Assembly: GCF_002943715.1 (NCBI RefSeq)
Contig: NZ_MQUA01000013.1
Coordinates: 2,741,501 to 2,805,500 of the forward strand
DNA: 64,000 nt
Origin: Polaribacter filamentus
Lineage (GTDB): Bacteria; Bacteroidota; Bacteroidia; Flavobacteriales; Flavobacteriaceae
Reading direction: 5' to 3'
A model generated the notes under the pieces. It had not been told where the DNA came from. It saw nothing but the letters and a program-made list of their open reading frames with translations, and made no database searches. The position numbers and the translations under genes are program-made. Below, piece after piece: positions 44,370 to 53,796 of this stretch; the stretch's first letter is position 1; the number at the start of each line of letters is the position of its first letter.

Positions 44370-46612
44370 ATGAAACTAAAAAAATTATTTTATGTATAGG
44401 AATACTAAATTCAAGTATTATTTTTTCTCAAAATAGTTCTATTAAAGGATCGATTTCTAGCGATTCTGAAGCTTTACCTTTTGTAAATATTTATTTAAAA
44501 AAAACTAAAATTGGCATTACTTCGGATAAAAATGGATTTTACGAACTAAAAAATATTCCAAAAGGCAACTACATTCTGGTAATTAGTAGCATTGGGTATC
44601 AAACAAAATCAGTAGGAATAGCAATTGGAAATAATCAAAAGTTAACTAGAAATTTTTCTTTATCCGAAGACAATTCTTTGGATGAAATAGTAATTTCCGG
44701 AACTTTAAGACCTGTTTCAAAAACAGCAAGTCCTGTGCCTGTAGAAGTCTATAGCCAAACATTTTTTAAGAAAAACCCCACTCCTTCTATTTTTGAATCT
44801 TTGCAAAATGTAAACGGCGTTCGGCCGCAATTAAATTGCAACGTTTGTAATACAGGCGATATTCACATAAACGGCTTAGAAGGTCCTTATACTTTTGTTT
44901 TAATTGACGGAATGCCTATTGTTAGCGGACTTTCTACAGTTTACGGTTTAACCGGAATTCCACAAGCTTTAATTGAAAGAGTTGAAGTTGTTAAAGGCCC
45001 TGCTTCTACTTTATACGGTTCTGAAGCAGTTGGTGGCATTATAAATATCATCACTAAAAAACCATCAAATTCACCAAAGTTAACAACAGATACTTTTGCT
45101 AGTTCTTGGGGAGAAACAAATATAGATATAGGTTTACGCTATAATTTATCAGAAAAAACTCAAGGTCTTTTAGGTGTTAATCATTTTAATTTTCAGAATA
45201 GAATTGACAATAATAAGGACAATTTTACAGATTTAACACTACAAAATAGAATCTCCTTTTTCAATAAAATTAATTTTGAAAGAGAAAGTAACAAAGTTTT
45301 TACAATTGCAGCCAGGTATGTATACGAAGATCGTTGGGGTGGAGAGATGGATTGGGATAAAGAATTTAGAGGATCTGATCAAATTTACGGGGAAAGTATT
45401 TATACAAATCGTTGGGAAACTTTTGGTACGTATCAATTGCCAACATCAGAAAATATTAATTTTCAGTTTAGCGCAAATGGCCATTATCAAGATTCTTTTT
45501 ACGGATCGGATATGTATACTGCAGAACAATTAATTGGTTTTGGGCAATTTGTGTACAACAAACAAATTAAAGAAAACCACGATTTATTAGTGGGCTTAGC
45601 TTACAGATATACCTTTTATGATGACAACACTTTTGCAACCATTGATGAAAATGGAGTTGTAAATCAGCCTTCTGTAACCCATCTACCAGGGATTTTCTTG
45701 CAGGATGAAATCAGTTTAAACAAACAAAATAAACTGCTTTTGGGCACTAGATGGGATCACAATAGTGTGCATGGAAATATCTTTTCGCCAAGGATAAATT
45801 ATAAATGGAATTCTAAAGATAATGCAGATATTTTTAGAGCAAGCATTGGCAACGGCTTTAGAGTTGCCAATGTTTTTACAGAAGATCACGCAGCATTAAC
45901 AGGCGCTAGAGAAGTTGAATTTAAAGGCGAATTAAAACCGGAAACTTCTTGGAATGCAAATTTAAATTATGTAAAAAAAATTAATACAGAAAACGCATTT
46001 ATCACCTTAGATGCAAGTACTTTTTACACCTATTTTAATAACAGGATTCTGCCAGACTACGAAACAGATTCGAATAAGATAATTTATGCAAATTTAAACG
46101 GATTTTCAATTTCTAAAGGAATTTCTTTAAATACTGATATTTTATTCACAAATGGTTTAGCAGTCAATGCTGGCGCTACCTTAATGGATGTTTCTGTCAC
46201 TGAAAACAGCATAAAAACTAGACAATTATTAACCGAAAGTTTTAGTGGAGTTTGGAGTATTTCTTACAAGTTTAATAGCAGCTTTTCATTCGATTATACA
46301 GGAAATGTATACGGCCCAATGCGATTGCCTTTATTGGGCAAAAATGATAAAAGAGCAGCATATTCAACTTGGTATAGCATCCAAAATATACAAATCACCA
46401 AAAAGTTTTCGAATAGTTGGGAAATTTATGGTGGCGTAAAAAATCTCTTAAACTTTACACCAGCGGCAAATAGTATTAACAGTGCAGGCAATCCTTTTGA
46501 TGTTGGTGTGGATACGAAGCAGAACCCAGAACTCGCTTTTGACCCAAGTTACGTATACGCATCCAACCAAGGCATTAGAGCTTTTGCGGGTATTCGTTAC
46601 ACCATTTTTTGA
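44370..46612 (+). CDS. TonB-dependent receptor of the metal-uptake locus, start out of frame by one base
   Basis: An outer membrane receptor of about 747 residues. It has a CarboxypepD regulatory-like domain (SSIKGSISSDSEALPFVNIYL), a plug with a conserved double-Cys segment (NGVRPQLNCNVCNTGDIHINGLEGPYTFVLID-like, cysteines about 4 apart), and a 22-strand-type barrel ending at IRAFAGIRYTIF with terminal Phe. The promoter and operator imply that translation begins at ATG 44370, but that frame stops after nine codons. One added A in the A7 run 44378-44384 gives MKLKKIILCIGILNSSIIFSQ, an ideal signal peptide joined to the receptor. The only in-frame start as written is TTG at 44300, which lies upstream of the operator and promoter. 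The adjacent operon suggests the substrate is a metal complex or heme. Confidence 0.8.
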
Positions 46613-46622
46613 TATTTAACAG

Positions 46623-47099
46623 ATGAAAAAAACTATTCTTCTTATTTTTTTCTTTGGGTATTTTTCAACAAACGCCCAATCTAAAAATATAGACTTGCAA
46701 ATATTTACGTTTCCTGAAGTGGAAAAATTACAGCAACAAAATCCAAAACCAATCGTCGTATTTATCTATACCGATTGGTGTAATATTTGTTATGGTATGA
46801 AAAATAAAACGTTTAAAAATGAAAGAATAATTAGTTTTTTAAACGATCATTTCTATTTTGTAAACCTAAATGCGGAAGGTAAAAACAACATTACGTTTTT
46901 AGGAAAAACTTTTGTTTACAAACCATCAGGAACTAAATCAGGAATGCATGAATTGGCAAAAGAATTAGGGTCGATTAATGGACAAATAAGTTATCCAACA
47001 ACAACTATTTTAAATTCAGATTTTGAAATTGATGCTCAAGTAAACGGGTATATCAACAGCAATAAAATGAGTATTGTTTTAAAAAAGTATTTGAAATGA
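46623..47099 (+). CDS. Thioredoxin-family secreted protein
   Basis: A 158-residue protein with a signal peptide (cleavage near TNAQS). The thioredoxin fold has its active-site pair in YTDWCNICYGMK (Cys53 and Cys56). A later cis-Pro segment is ISYPTTTILN. The DUF255/thioredoxin_7 type uses such a site for disulfide exchange in the periplasm. It follows the TonB receptor gene by ten bases, so they share the metal-regulated promoter. It might act on the receptor's plug cysteines, which is inference only. Confidence 0.88.
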   Translation: MKKTILLIFFFGYFSTNAQSKNIDLQIFTFPEVEKLQQQNPKPIVVFIYTDWCNICYGMKNKTFKNERIISFLNDHFYFVNLNAEGKNNITFLGKTFVYKPSGTKSGMHELAKELGSINGQISYPTTTILNSDFEIDAQVNGYINSNKMSIVLKKYLK

Positions 47100-47102
47100 A
47101 AC

Positions 47103-47124
47103 CACTAAAACCTAGTGTTTTCTA
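47103..47124. terminator. Weak hairpin between convergent genes
   Basis: CACTA (47103-47107) and TAGTG (47113-47117) form a short stem with AAA before and TTTT after. It could mark the end of the receptor-thioredoxin operon. The stem overlaps the stop codon of the leftward barrel gene. Confidence 0.35.
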
Positions 47125-47660
47125 TCCCACAATCTCATGCTCATATTTCTTGGCTTAAAACTATAAACCAATCCAATTGAAGAATAAAAATGAGAAAACT
47201 GAGTTGTAAATCTAGCTTCAGAAAATTTATACATCAATTGAAAATTAACACCATAACTAGGTGAAAACCAAAACGTGTTACCAACTCCAAAATTTAATGT
47301 AGGCGTAAGCTGGTCAGCAGTTATAAAACTTCCTCCTAGCAACACATAAGGCACAACATTCTCATACGAAGCGCCAAAATCGTAACGCATCGTACCATCT
47401 AATGAAGTATATTCTTGAGTATCTAAAACTGAAGTAGAAAAAGATGCATCCATCGTTAAATTATTAAAAAGATATCTAGAAATACTAACTCTAGGTGTTT
47501 GGTTTATAAAAGTACCTCCAACCTTTTTTCCATCTTGCTCAAAATACAAAGCAGAAGCAGCGCTTAAACCAAAAGTCCATTTGTTCTCGCTATTTTGTGC
47601 TTTCATCACCAATGTGGACAAGAAAAAAAATAAAAAAACGATCGATAATTTTGATTTCAT
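47112..47660 (-). CDS. Outer membrane beta-barrel protein, relative of the OmpA barrel
   Basis: A 182-residue protein with a signal peptide (cleavage near VMKAQ) and eight predicted beta strands. The segments TPRVSISRYLFNNLTMDASFS, YVLLGGSFITADQLTPTLNFGVGNTFWFSPSYGVNFQ and HFYSSIGLVYSFKPR-type align by eye with the OmpA-family barrel at 32953-34311. This makes it a third, more distant member of that barrel family in the window. The function is unknown. The C-terminal tail RNMSMRLWDRKH extends beyond the last strand. Confidence 0.8.
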   Translation of the reverse strand: MKSKLSIVFLFFFLSTLVMKAQNSENKWTFGLSAASALYFEQDGKKVGGTFINQTPRVSISRYLFNNLTMDASFSTSVLDTQEYTSLDGTMRYDFGASYENVVPYVLLGGSFITADQLTPTLNFGVGNTFWFSPSYGVNFQLMYKFSEARFTTQFSHFYSSIGLVYSFKPRNMSMRLWDRKH

Positions 47661-47736
47661 TCTTAATGGGGATTTGTTAAAATGACAACTTCTTAATTAA
47701 CAAATATATTGTATTCTTTAATAAAAGAAAGTTCAA

Positions 47737-47769
47737 TTTGGCTTTTTATGCAATTACATAGTACATTTG
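47737..47769 (+). promoter_or_regulatory. Promoter of mfd
   Basis: TTTG at 47737-47740 and TACATTTG at 47762-47769 are separated by 21 bases, a full match to the Bacteroidota promoter pattern. The start codon is 16 bases further on. This is the best promoter in the window. Confidence 0.75.
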
Positions 47770-47785
47770 CATAAAATATTTTACG

Positions 47786-50700
47786 TTGAGTAAGCAGAAC
47801 ATTGTAAATCAATACCAAAAATCTGCGAATGTTTCGCAGTTAATTAAAGCACTTCAACAAGACAAAAACCATTTTCAAATTACGAATTTGGTAGGCTCAT
47901 CGTTGTCTTTTGTGATTTCTGAGACCTTTAAAAAATCAGAAAAACCATACCTTTTAATATTTAACGATAAAGAAGAAGCTGCCTATTATTTAAATGATTT
48001 AGAACAATTATTAGGTGAAAAAAATGTGCTTTTTTATCCTGGTTCGTACAGAAGACCATATCAGATAGAAGAAACAGACAACGCAAACGTTCTTTTGCGT
48101 TCTGAAGTTTTAAACAGAATTAATTCTCGTAAAAAACCAGCAATCATTGTTACCTATCCAACTGCGTTATTTGAAAAAGTAGTAACTAAAAAAGAACTTG
48201 AAAAGAATACTTTAAAAGTTGCTGTTGGCGAGAACTTATCTCTCGATTTTGTAAACGAAATTTTATTCGAATATAAATTTACACGTGTAGACTTTGTAAC
48301 AGAACCTGGCGATTTCTCTGTAAGGGGAGGAATTATTGATGTGTTTTCTTTCTCTAATGATGAACCTTACAGAATTGAATTTTTTGGCGATGAAATTGAT
48401 AGTATTAGAACGTTTGATGTGGAAACACAACTATCTAAAGAAAAGCTAAAAAAAATGGCTATCATGCCCAATGTTGAGAACAAAAATTTAAAAGAAAGCA
48501 GAGAAAGTTTTCTAAAATACATCTCGTCAGAAACGGTTGTTTTTGCTAAAAATATAGATTTAATCTCCGGAAAACTAGATAAATTCTATACAAAGGCAGA
48601 AGAAGCTTTTGCGGATGTTTCCAAAGAAGTAAAACACGGAAAACCAGAAGAATTATTTTGTGATGGAACTTTTATCAAAAATCAATTAAAAGACTTTTCT
48701 TTAGTGAATTTTGGAGGCTCAAAATCTGATGAAAAATTAGAAATTGCTTTCAAAACAAAACCTCAACCTGCATTTAACAAACAATTTAATTTGTTAATTG
48801 AAGATTTAAATGAGCATCACAAAGCAGGTTTTACCAATTATATTTTTTGTGCAAATGACCAACAAGCTAAACGTTTTCACGATATTTTTGATGATGCAGA
48901 CCAAGAAGTGCATTATGAAACATTGGTTCTTCCTTTATACCAGGGTTTTGTAGATATTGAGCAAAAATTAGTTTGTTATACAGACCACGAGATTTTTGAA
49001 CGCTATCATAAATTCCGATTAAAAAATGGCTACGCTAAAAAGCAAGCCATCACTTTGCAAGAATTAAACAAACTTGAAATTGGCGATTATGTGACGCACA
49101 TGGATCACGGAATTGGAAAATTTGGTGGTCTGCAAAAAATTGATGTCCAAGGCAAAAAGCAAGAAGCCATTAAGTTGGTGTATGGAGAAAGAGACATTTT
49201 ATATGTAAGTATTCACTCGCTTCACAAGATTTCTAAATTTAATGGTAAAGACGGCAAAGCACCAAAAATTTACAAATTAGGTTCTGGTGCTTGGAAAAAA
49301 ATCAAACAAAAAACAAAAGCGAGAGTTAAACATATTGCGTTTAATTTAATTCAGTTATATGCCAAACGAAAACTTGAAAAAGGGTTTGCTTTTGGTCCAG
49401 ATACCCATATTCAGCACGAGTTAGAAGGTAGTTTTATGTATGAAGATACGCCAGATCAATTTACAGCTACGCAGGATGTAAAAAATGATATGGAAAAGGA
49501 ACAACCTATGGATCGATTGGTTTGTGGCGATGTTGGTTTTGGAAAAACAGAAGTTGCAGTAAGAGCCGCTTTTAAAGCTGTTGATAATGGCAAACAAGTA
49601 GCCATTTTAGTTCCGACTACAATTTTGGCCTTTCAACATTACCAAACATTTACAGAAAGATTAAAAGATTTCCCAATCAAAATTGATTATTTAAACCGTT
49701 TTAGAACTGCAAAACAAAAATCGGAGGCAATTAATGGCGTAAATGACGGAAGTATAGATATTATTATAGGAACACATCAACTCACCAATAAAAAATTACA
49801 ATTTAAAGATTTGGGTTTATTAATTATTGATGAAGAACAGAAGTTTGGTGTTGCCGTTAAAGATAAATTAAAAACACTGAAAGAAAATGTTGACACGCTA
49901 ACTTTAACTGCAACTCCGATTCCAAGAACTTTACAATTTAGTTTGATGGCCGCAAGAGATTTATCAGTTATAAAAACCCCACCACCAAATAGGCATCCAA
50001 TCGACACAAACGTAATTCGTTTTTCGGAAGAAACGATTCGTGATGCAATTTCTTATGAAATTTCTAGAGGAGGACAGGTTTTCTTTATTCATAATAGAAT
50101 TGAAAACATTAAAGAAGTTGCTGGTTTAATTCAACGATTGGTGCCTTCTGCAAAAATCGGAATTGGTCATGGGCAAATGGAAGGCAAAAAACTAGAAGGT
50201 TTAATGCTTGGTTTTATGAATAATGAATTTGATGTTTTGGTTTCTACAACTATTGTTGAAAGTGGATTAGATGTACCAAATGCTAACACAATCTTCATTA
50301 ATAATGCAAATAATTTTGGATTGTCTGATTTACACCAAATGCGCGGTAGAGTTGGTCGTTCTAACAAAAAAGCGTTCTGCTATTTCATAACTCCGCCTTT
50401 TCATATGATGACCGATGATGCACGAAAACGCATCGAAGCGTTGGTTTTATTTTCTGATTTAGGAAGCGGAATTAGCATTGCCATGAAAGATTTAGAAATT
50501 CGTGGTGCAGGAGATTTATTAGGTGGCGAGCAAAGCGGGTTTATCAACGATATTGGGTTTGACACCTATCAAAAAATATTACAAGAAGCTATTGAGGAAT
50601 TGAAAGAAAATGAATTTAAAGAATTGTATCCAACCGATACTTTAAAACCAAAAGAATATGTAAAAGAGGTGACTATTGATACTGATTTCGAAATCTTATT

Positions 50701-51118
50701 TCCTGATAATTATATCAATTCTATCACAGAAAGATTGAGTTTGTATAGCAAATTATCGAATTTAGAAACAGAAGAAGAACTACAAATTTTTGAAACTGAA
50801 ATTATAGATCGTTTTGGAAAAATTCCAAAACAAGTTGAAGATTTACTAAATTCAGTTCGTATTAAATGGATCGCAAAAGGATTAGGTTTAGAGAAAGTAA
50901 TTCTTAAGCAAAAAAGAATGATGGGCTACTTTGTTGCGAACCAGCAAAGTGAATTTTATCATACAGAAGCTTTTTCAAAAATGCTAAAATATGTGCAGCA
51001 AAACGGTAAAAACTGTGTGATGAAAGAGAAAGAAACAAATAACGGATTGCGTTTACTGATTACTTTCATTAAAATTGATACTGTAAAAATAGCATTAGAA
51101 ATTTTGCAAAAAATATAG
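47786..51118 (+). CDS. mfd: Transcription-repair coupling factor Mfd
   Basis: Mfd removes RNA polymerase stalled at DNA lesions and recruits UvrA. The 1110-residue protein has a UvrB-homology N-terminal region (FLPGSYRRPYQ-like and DFVTEPGDFSVRGGIIDVFSFS), then a CarD-like RNA polymerase interaction domain (EIGDYVTHMDHGIGKFGGL, about 430-490). The RecG-like translocase follows, with Walker A GDVGFGKT (about 581-588), the DEEQ box (about 682), and GRVGRSNKKAFCYF. A C-terminal TRCF domain (ITERLSLYSKLS) completes it. It starts at TTG 47786; no ATG is suitably placed and the promoter fits this start. Confidence 0.96.
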   Translation: MSKQNIVNQYQKSANVSQLIKALQQDKNHFQITNLVGSSLSFVISETFKKSEKPYLLIFNDKEEAAYYLNDLEQLLGEKNVLFYPGSYRRPYQIEETDNANVLLRSEVLNRINSRKKPAIIVTYPTALFEKVVTKKELEKNTLKVAVGENLSLDFVNEILFEYKFTRVDFVTEPGDFSVRGGIIDVFSFSNDEPYRIEFFGDEIDSIRTFDVETQLSKEKLKKMAIMPNVENKNLKESRESFLKYISSETVVFAKNIDLISGKLDKFYTKAEEAFADVSKEVKHGKPEELFCDGTFIKNQLKDFSLVNFGGSKSDEKLEIAFKTKPQPAFNKQFNLLIEDLNEHHKAGFTNYIFCANDQQAKRFHDIFDDADQEVHYETLVLPLYQGFVDIEQKLVCYTDHEIFERYHKFRLKNGYAKKQAITLQELNKLEIGDYVTHMDHGIGKFGGLQKIDVQGKKQEAIKLVYGERDILYVSIHSLHKISKFNGKDGKAPKIYKLGSGAWKKIKQKTKARVKHIAFNLIQLYAKRKLEKGFAFGPDTHIQHELEGSFMYEDTPDQFTATQDVKNDMEKEQPMDRLVCGDVGFGKTEVAVRAAFKAVDNGKQVAILVPTTILAFQHYQTFTERLKDFPIKIDYLNRFRTAKQKSEAINGVNDGSIDIIIGTHQLTNKKLQFKDLGLLIIDEEQKFGVAVKDKLKTLKENVDTLTLTATPIPRTLQFSLMAARDLSVIKTPPPNRHPIDTNVIRFSEETIRDAISYEISRGGQVFFIHNRIENIKEVAGLIQRLVPSAKIGIGHGQMEGKKLEGLMLGFMNNEFDVLVSTTIVESGLDVPNANTIFINNANNFGLSDLHQMRGRVGRSNKKAFCYFITPPFHMMTDDARKRIEALVLFSDLGSGISIAMKDLEIRGAGDLLGGEQSGFINDIGFDTYQKILQEAIEELKENEFKELYPTDTLKPKEYVKEVTIDTDFEILFPDNYINSITERLSLYSKLSNLETEEELQIFETEIIDRFGKIPKQVEDLLNSVRIKWIAKGLGLEKVILKQKRMMGYFVANQQSEFYHTEAFSKMLKYVQQNGKNCVMKEKETNNGLRLLITFIKIDTVKIALEILQKI

Positions 51119-51119
51119 A

Positions 51120-51662
51120 ATGGCTTCACTATTTGGGCATGCATTTATCGCTATCGCTTTAGGAAAAAGTTTTTCTAGAAACCAGCGAACTTGGAAATTA
51201 ATTTTAATTGCAATTGTTTGTGCTATAATTCCAGATGCAGATATCATTGGCTTTCTATTTGAAGTTCCTTACAGCAGCTTTTGGGGACATAGAGGATTCT
51301 CTCATTCGTTTCTTTTTGCATTGTTGTTTAGTGCTTTAATGACCGCTATTTTTTACAGGAAACAATTTTTTAGTAAAAAAGGAATTTTTTTACTATTTTT
51401 TTTCTTTTTAAGTGGAGCTTCTCACTCAATTTTGGATGCTTTGACAAATGGTGGATATGGAGTCGCCTTTTTTTCTCCCTTTGATAATACTCGTTATTTT
51501 TTCCCTTTTACACCTATAAAAGTTTCACCGATAGGGATTTTTCGATTTTTTAGTGAACAAGGTGTTCAAGTTATTCGCAGTGAAATTGTTTGGATTGGAA
51601 TTCCCGGATTTATTTATATAATTATTGCTTTTCTTATCAGAAAAAAAAGAAATAAAATTTAA
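51120..51662 (+). CDS. YdjM/DUF457-type membrane-bound metal-dependent hydrolase
   Basis: A 180-residue inner membrane protein with about four helices and the family's polar motifs: FGHAFIAIALG at the N terminus, IPDAD (residues about 37-41), WGHRGFSHSF (about 55-64) and SGASHSILDALTNGG (about 98-112). Conserved His and Asp residues line up with the putative metal site of the LexA-regulated YdjM family. The true substrate is unknown. It starts one base after the mfd stop codon. Its own stop overlaps the start of the next gene by one base. Confidence 0.85.
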   Translation: MASLFGHAFIAIALGKSFSRNQRTWKLILIAIVCAIIPDADIIGFLFEVPYSSFWGHRGFSHSFLFALLFSALMTAIFYRKQFFSKKGIFLLFFFFLSGASHSILDALTNGGYGVAFFSPFDNTRYFFPFTPIKVSPIGIFRFFSEQGVQVIRSEIVWIGIPGFIYIIIAFLIRKKRNKI

Positions 51663-52519
51663 TGGAAAACTCACACAATAATAATTTATTACTTTTACTA
51701 TTAGCAACTCTTTTTATAAGTACTTCTGGAGTTTTAGGAAAATATATTGCTTTGCCAACAGAAGTTATTATCCTTTGCAGAGCTAGTTTTGCCACTGTTT
51801 TTATTTATATTTTTTGCAGGATTAAAAAGGTAGACTTAAAGATAAAGTCTAAAAAAGATTTTTGTTCTTTTGTAGTCAGCGGTGTTTTTATGGGTGCACA
51901 TTGGATTACCTATTTTATTGCTTTAAAATTATCTAACGTAGCTTTAGGAATGCTTTCTTTATTTACTTTTCCTGTAATTACAGCTTTACTGGAACCTCTT
52001 TTTACAAAGCAAAAGTTAAATCCTATTCATATTTTTCTTGCTGTTTTAGTGTTAACTGGTATGTATATTCTTGTACCCGATTTATCTCTAGAAAATGATC
52101 ATTTAAAAGGAATTCTATTCGGAATTTCATCTGCTTTCTGTTATTCTCTTAGAAATCTTACTTTAAAAAAACATGTGAAAAAGTACAATGGCAGCATGTT
52201 AATGTTGCATCAAATGATCATCGTCTCTGTGTTATTAATTCCTGTTTTATTTTTTAGCGATTTTTCGAATTTTGAAAGTCAGTTGCCTCTTTTAGTATTA
52301 GTTGCATTACTAACTACAGCAATTGGCCATACGATGATGGTACATTCCTTGAAACATTTCTCTGTGGCTACAGCAAGTATTATAAGCAGTGTTCAACCTA
52401 TTTTCGGAATTATAATAGCCTTTATATTTGTAAATGAAATTCCTAGTTTCAATACTTTTATTGGGGGAAGTTTAATTTTGTTGACGGTTGTTATTGAAAG
52501 CATTCGAAGTAAGAAATAA
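51662..52519 (+). CDS. EamA/DMT-family transporter
   Basis: The 285-residue protein has ten predicted membrane helices in two EamA repeats (about 8-140 and 150-282). Characteristic segments are ISTSGVLGKYIALPTEVIILCRASFAT and ASIISSVQPIFGIIIAFIFVNEIPSFNTFIGGSLIL. Members export amino acids, nucleosides or other metabolites, and the substrate cannot be inferred. It overlaps the preceding gene by one base and is followed by the flanked-hairpin repeat. Confidence 0.88.
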   Translation: MENSHNNNLLLLLLATLFISTSGVLGKYIALPTEVIILCRASFATVFIYIFCRIKKVDLKIKSKKDFCSFVVSGVFMGAHWITYFIALKLSNVALGMLSLFTFPVITALLEPLFTKQKLNPIHIFLAVLVLTGMYILVPDLSLENDHLKGILFGISSAFCYSLRNLTLKKHVKKYNGSMLMLHQMIIVSVLLIPVLFFSDFSNFESQLPLLVLVALLTTAIGHTMMVHSLKHFSVATASIISSVQPIFGIIIAFIFVNEIPSFNTFIGGSLILLTVVIESIRSKK

Positions 52520-52539
52520 CTAAAATCTGGTAAATAGGC

Positions 52540-52617
52540 TTAGCCCTGATTGATCGGCCTGTTTGAGCTCTCTCGCTTCTGGGCGTGAAGCGAGTAGCGA
52601 AAGCAGGAAATAGCTTC
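52540..52617 (+). repeat. Flanked-hairpin intergenic repeat, copy 2
   Basis: The left flank is TTAGCCCTGATT (52540-52551) and the right flank CGAAAGCAGGAAATAGCTTC (52598-52617). A perfect eight-base stem, CTCGCTTC (52572-52579) with GAAGCGAG (52587-52594), lies between them around TGGGCGT. The element is much richer in G and C than its surroundings. It shares flanks, but not hairpin sequence, with copy 1 at 22192-22264. It lies just downstream of the EamA gene, where it could also act as a 3' stem in the transcript. Confidence 0.65.
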
Positions 52618-52691
52618 AAAAAGTATTTATTTTAAAATTAAGGTTTCTGTTTTTACAAGAAGGATAAAGAAGTACAAAAATACACTGCGAA

Positions 52692-53738
52692 TCAAAACAA
52701 GTCTTTATTACTAATATTTAGGTAATTACGTTTTACAAAAGCTAAAATAGCTTCTAAAATTTCACCCATATTTTTGCAATCTTTAAACTTAACATCACCA
52801 ACATATTTTACTAATTGTTTTTTTAAAAGGTCCACATTTTCAGGAAAAGAAATCGTGTCTGCTTTCATACATTTTATTAAACGTGTAGTTCTTCTTGGTG
52901 CTGTTATCATTCTTTTGGCCATAAAAGAACGTTCTTCTATTTTATATTGTCGGATAGAATCGTTTTGTAATTTTTTACCCACCATTTCTATCATTTTAAA
53001 GTTCTCTTTCATAAACTGCAAGTTGTACACTTTTAAGTTTCCTTCAAAAGATTGCTGGTCGAAATCTATGGCTCTAATTTTATATATAATCTGGTCAAAA
53101 TCATGTATTGGGGTAATTACGTAATTGTAAGAACGCATATCGCCGAGCAAGCGTATTAAGCAACGTTCCTTGAATTTCACAAACTCTTTGGCGATTTGAG
53201 CTTTTTCTAGCTCTGTACATTTTGGTAAAATATCTCTAATAAAATCGTCTCCAGGAATCCCTGCAATGTGCTCTTCTATTAACGTATCTTTATAAACTAA
53301 AAAGTTCATATTATGTGGCGACAAAATATGCTCTAACTCCAAACCGTAAATACGAGACGCATCGGCCTTTTTTACATAGAAATACGTAAAGTTATCATTT
53401 AAAATATTTCTGATTTTTATTCTAAATGGTTTTGAATTCCCAAACGTACAATAATCAATAGCATCCACCGTTAAAAAGGGAATACTCTCTAAATTACCGT
53501 CTGAATGCAACCTTGCGTAAATTTCCTTTAAATTTCGATCGATCTCTTCTCTATCATACTGAGAATAATAGGTTCGTACCCAAAGGGTGTCTTCGTCATT
53601 CTTATCATAGACAATAATTGAGCCTTGAAAACGTAATAAATCGTCATAATAAAGAGAAGTGCCTATATTTCTGTTGTATTTCTTTAGATACTCATGAAGC
53701 ATTTCATTTACTGGAAATGTGGGCTTTTTCTTGGACAT
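52692..53738 (-). CDS. Conserved hypothetical protein with kinase-like motifs
   Basis: A 348-residue soluble protein from the ATG at 53738 (MSKKKPTFPVNEML); an earlier ATG at 53759 would add seven residues. I do not recognise the family. By eye it has a protein-kinase-like order of elements: FTYFYVKKAD then GLELEHIL (about 118-138) as a possible Lys/Glu pair, EEHIAGIPGDDF (about 155-166) as a possible hinge, LLGDMRSYNYVI (about 197-208) as a possible catalytic loop, and IRAIDFDQQSF (about 222-232) as a possible metal-binding DFD. No membrane segments or signal peptide. It is a single leftward gene between dprA and the flanked-hairpin repeat. Confidence 0.6.
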   Translation of the reverse strand: MSKKKPTFPVNEMLHEYLKKYNRNIGTSLYYDDLLRFQGSIIVYDKNDEDTLWVRTYYSQYDREEIDRNLKEIYARLHSDGNLESIPFLTVDAIDYCTFGNSKPFRIKIRNILNDNFTYFYVKKADASRIYGLELEHILSPHNMNFLVYKDTLIEEHIAGIPGDDFIRDILPKCTELEKAQIAKEFVKFKERCLIRLLGDMRSYNYVITPIHDFDQIIYKIRAIDFDQQSFEGNLKVYNLQFMKENFKMIEMVGKKLQNDSIRQYKIEERSFMAKRMITAPRRTTRLIKCMKADTISFPENVDLLKKQLVKYVGDVKFKDCKNMGEILEAILAFVKRNYLNISNKDLF

Positions 53739-53796
53739 CAATTTTTTATTTACCACCATCTTCTCTGCTGAATTTCCTCAAAAGTAAGGATTTTGT

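Noticed and set aside
45239-45533. Open frames on both strands inside the TonB receptor
   Set aside because: They are shadows of the receptor's barrel-coding sequence with no start context or recognisable domains.
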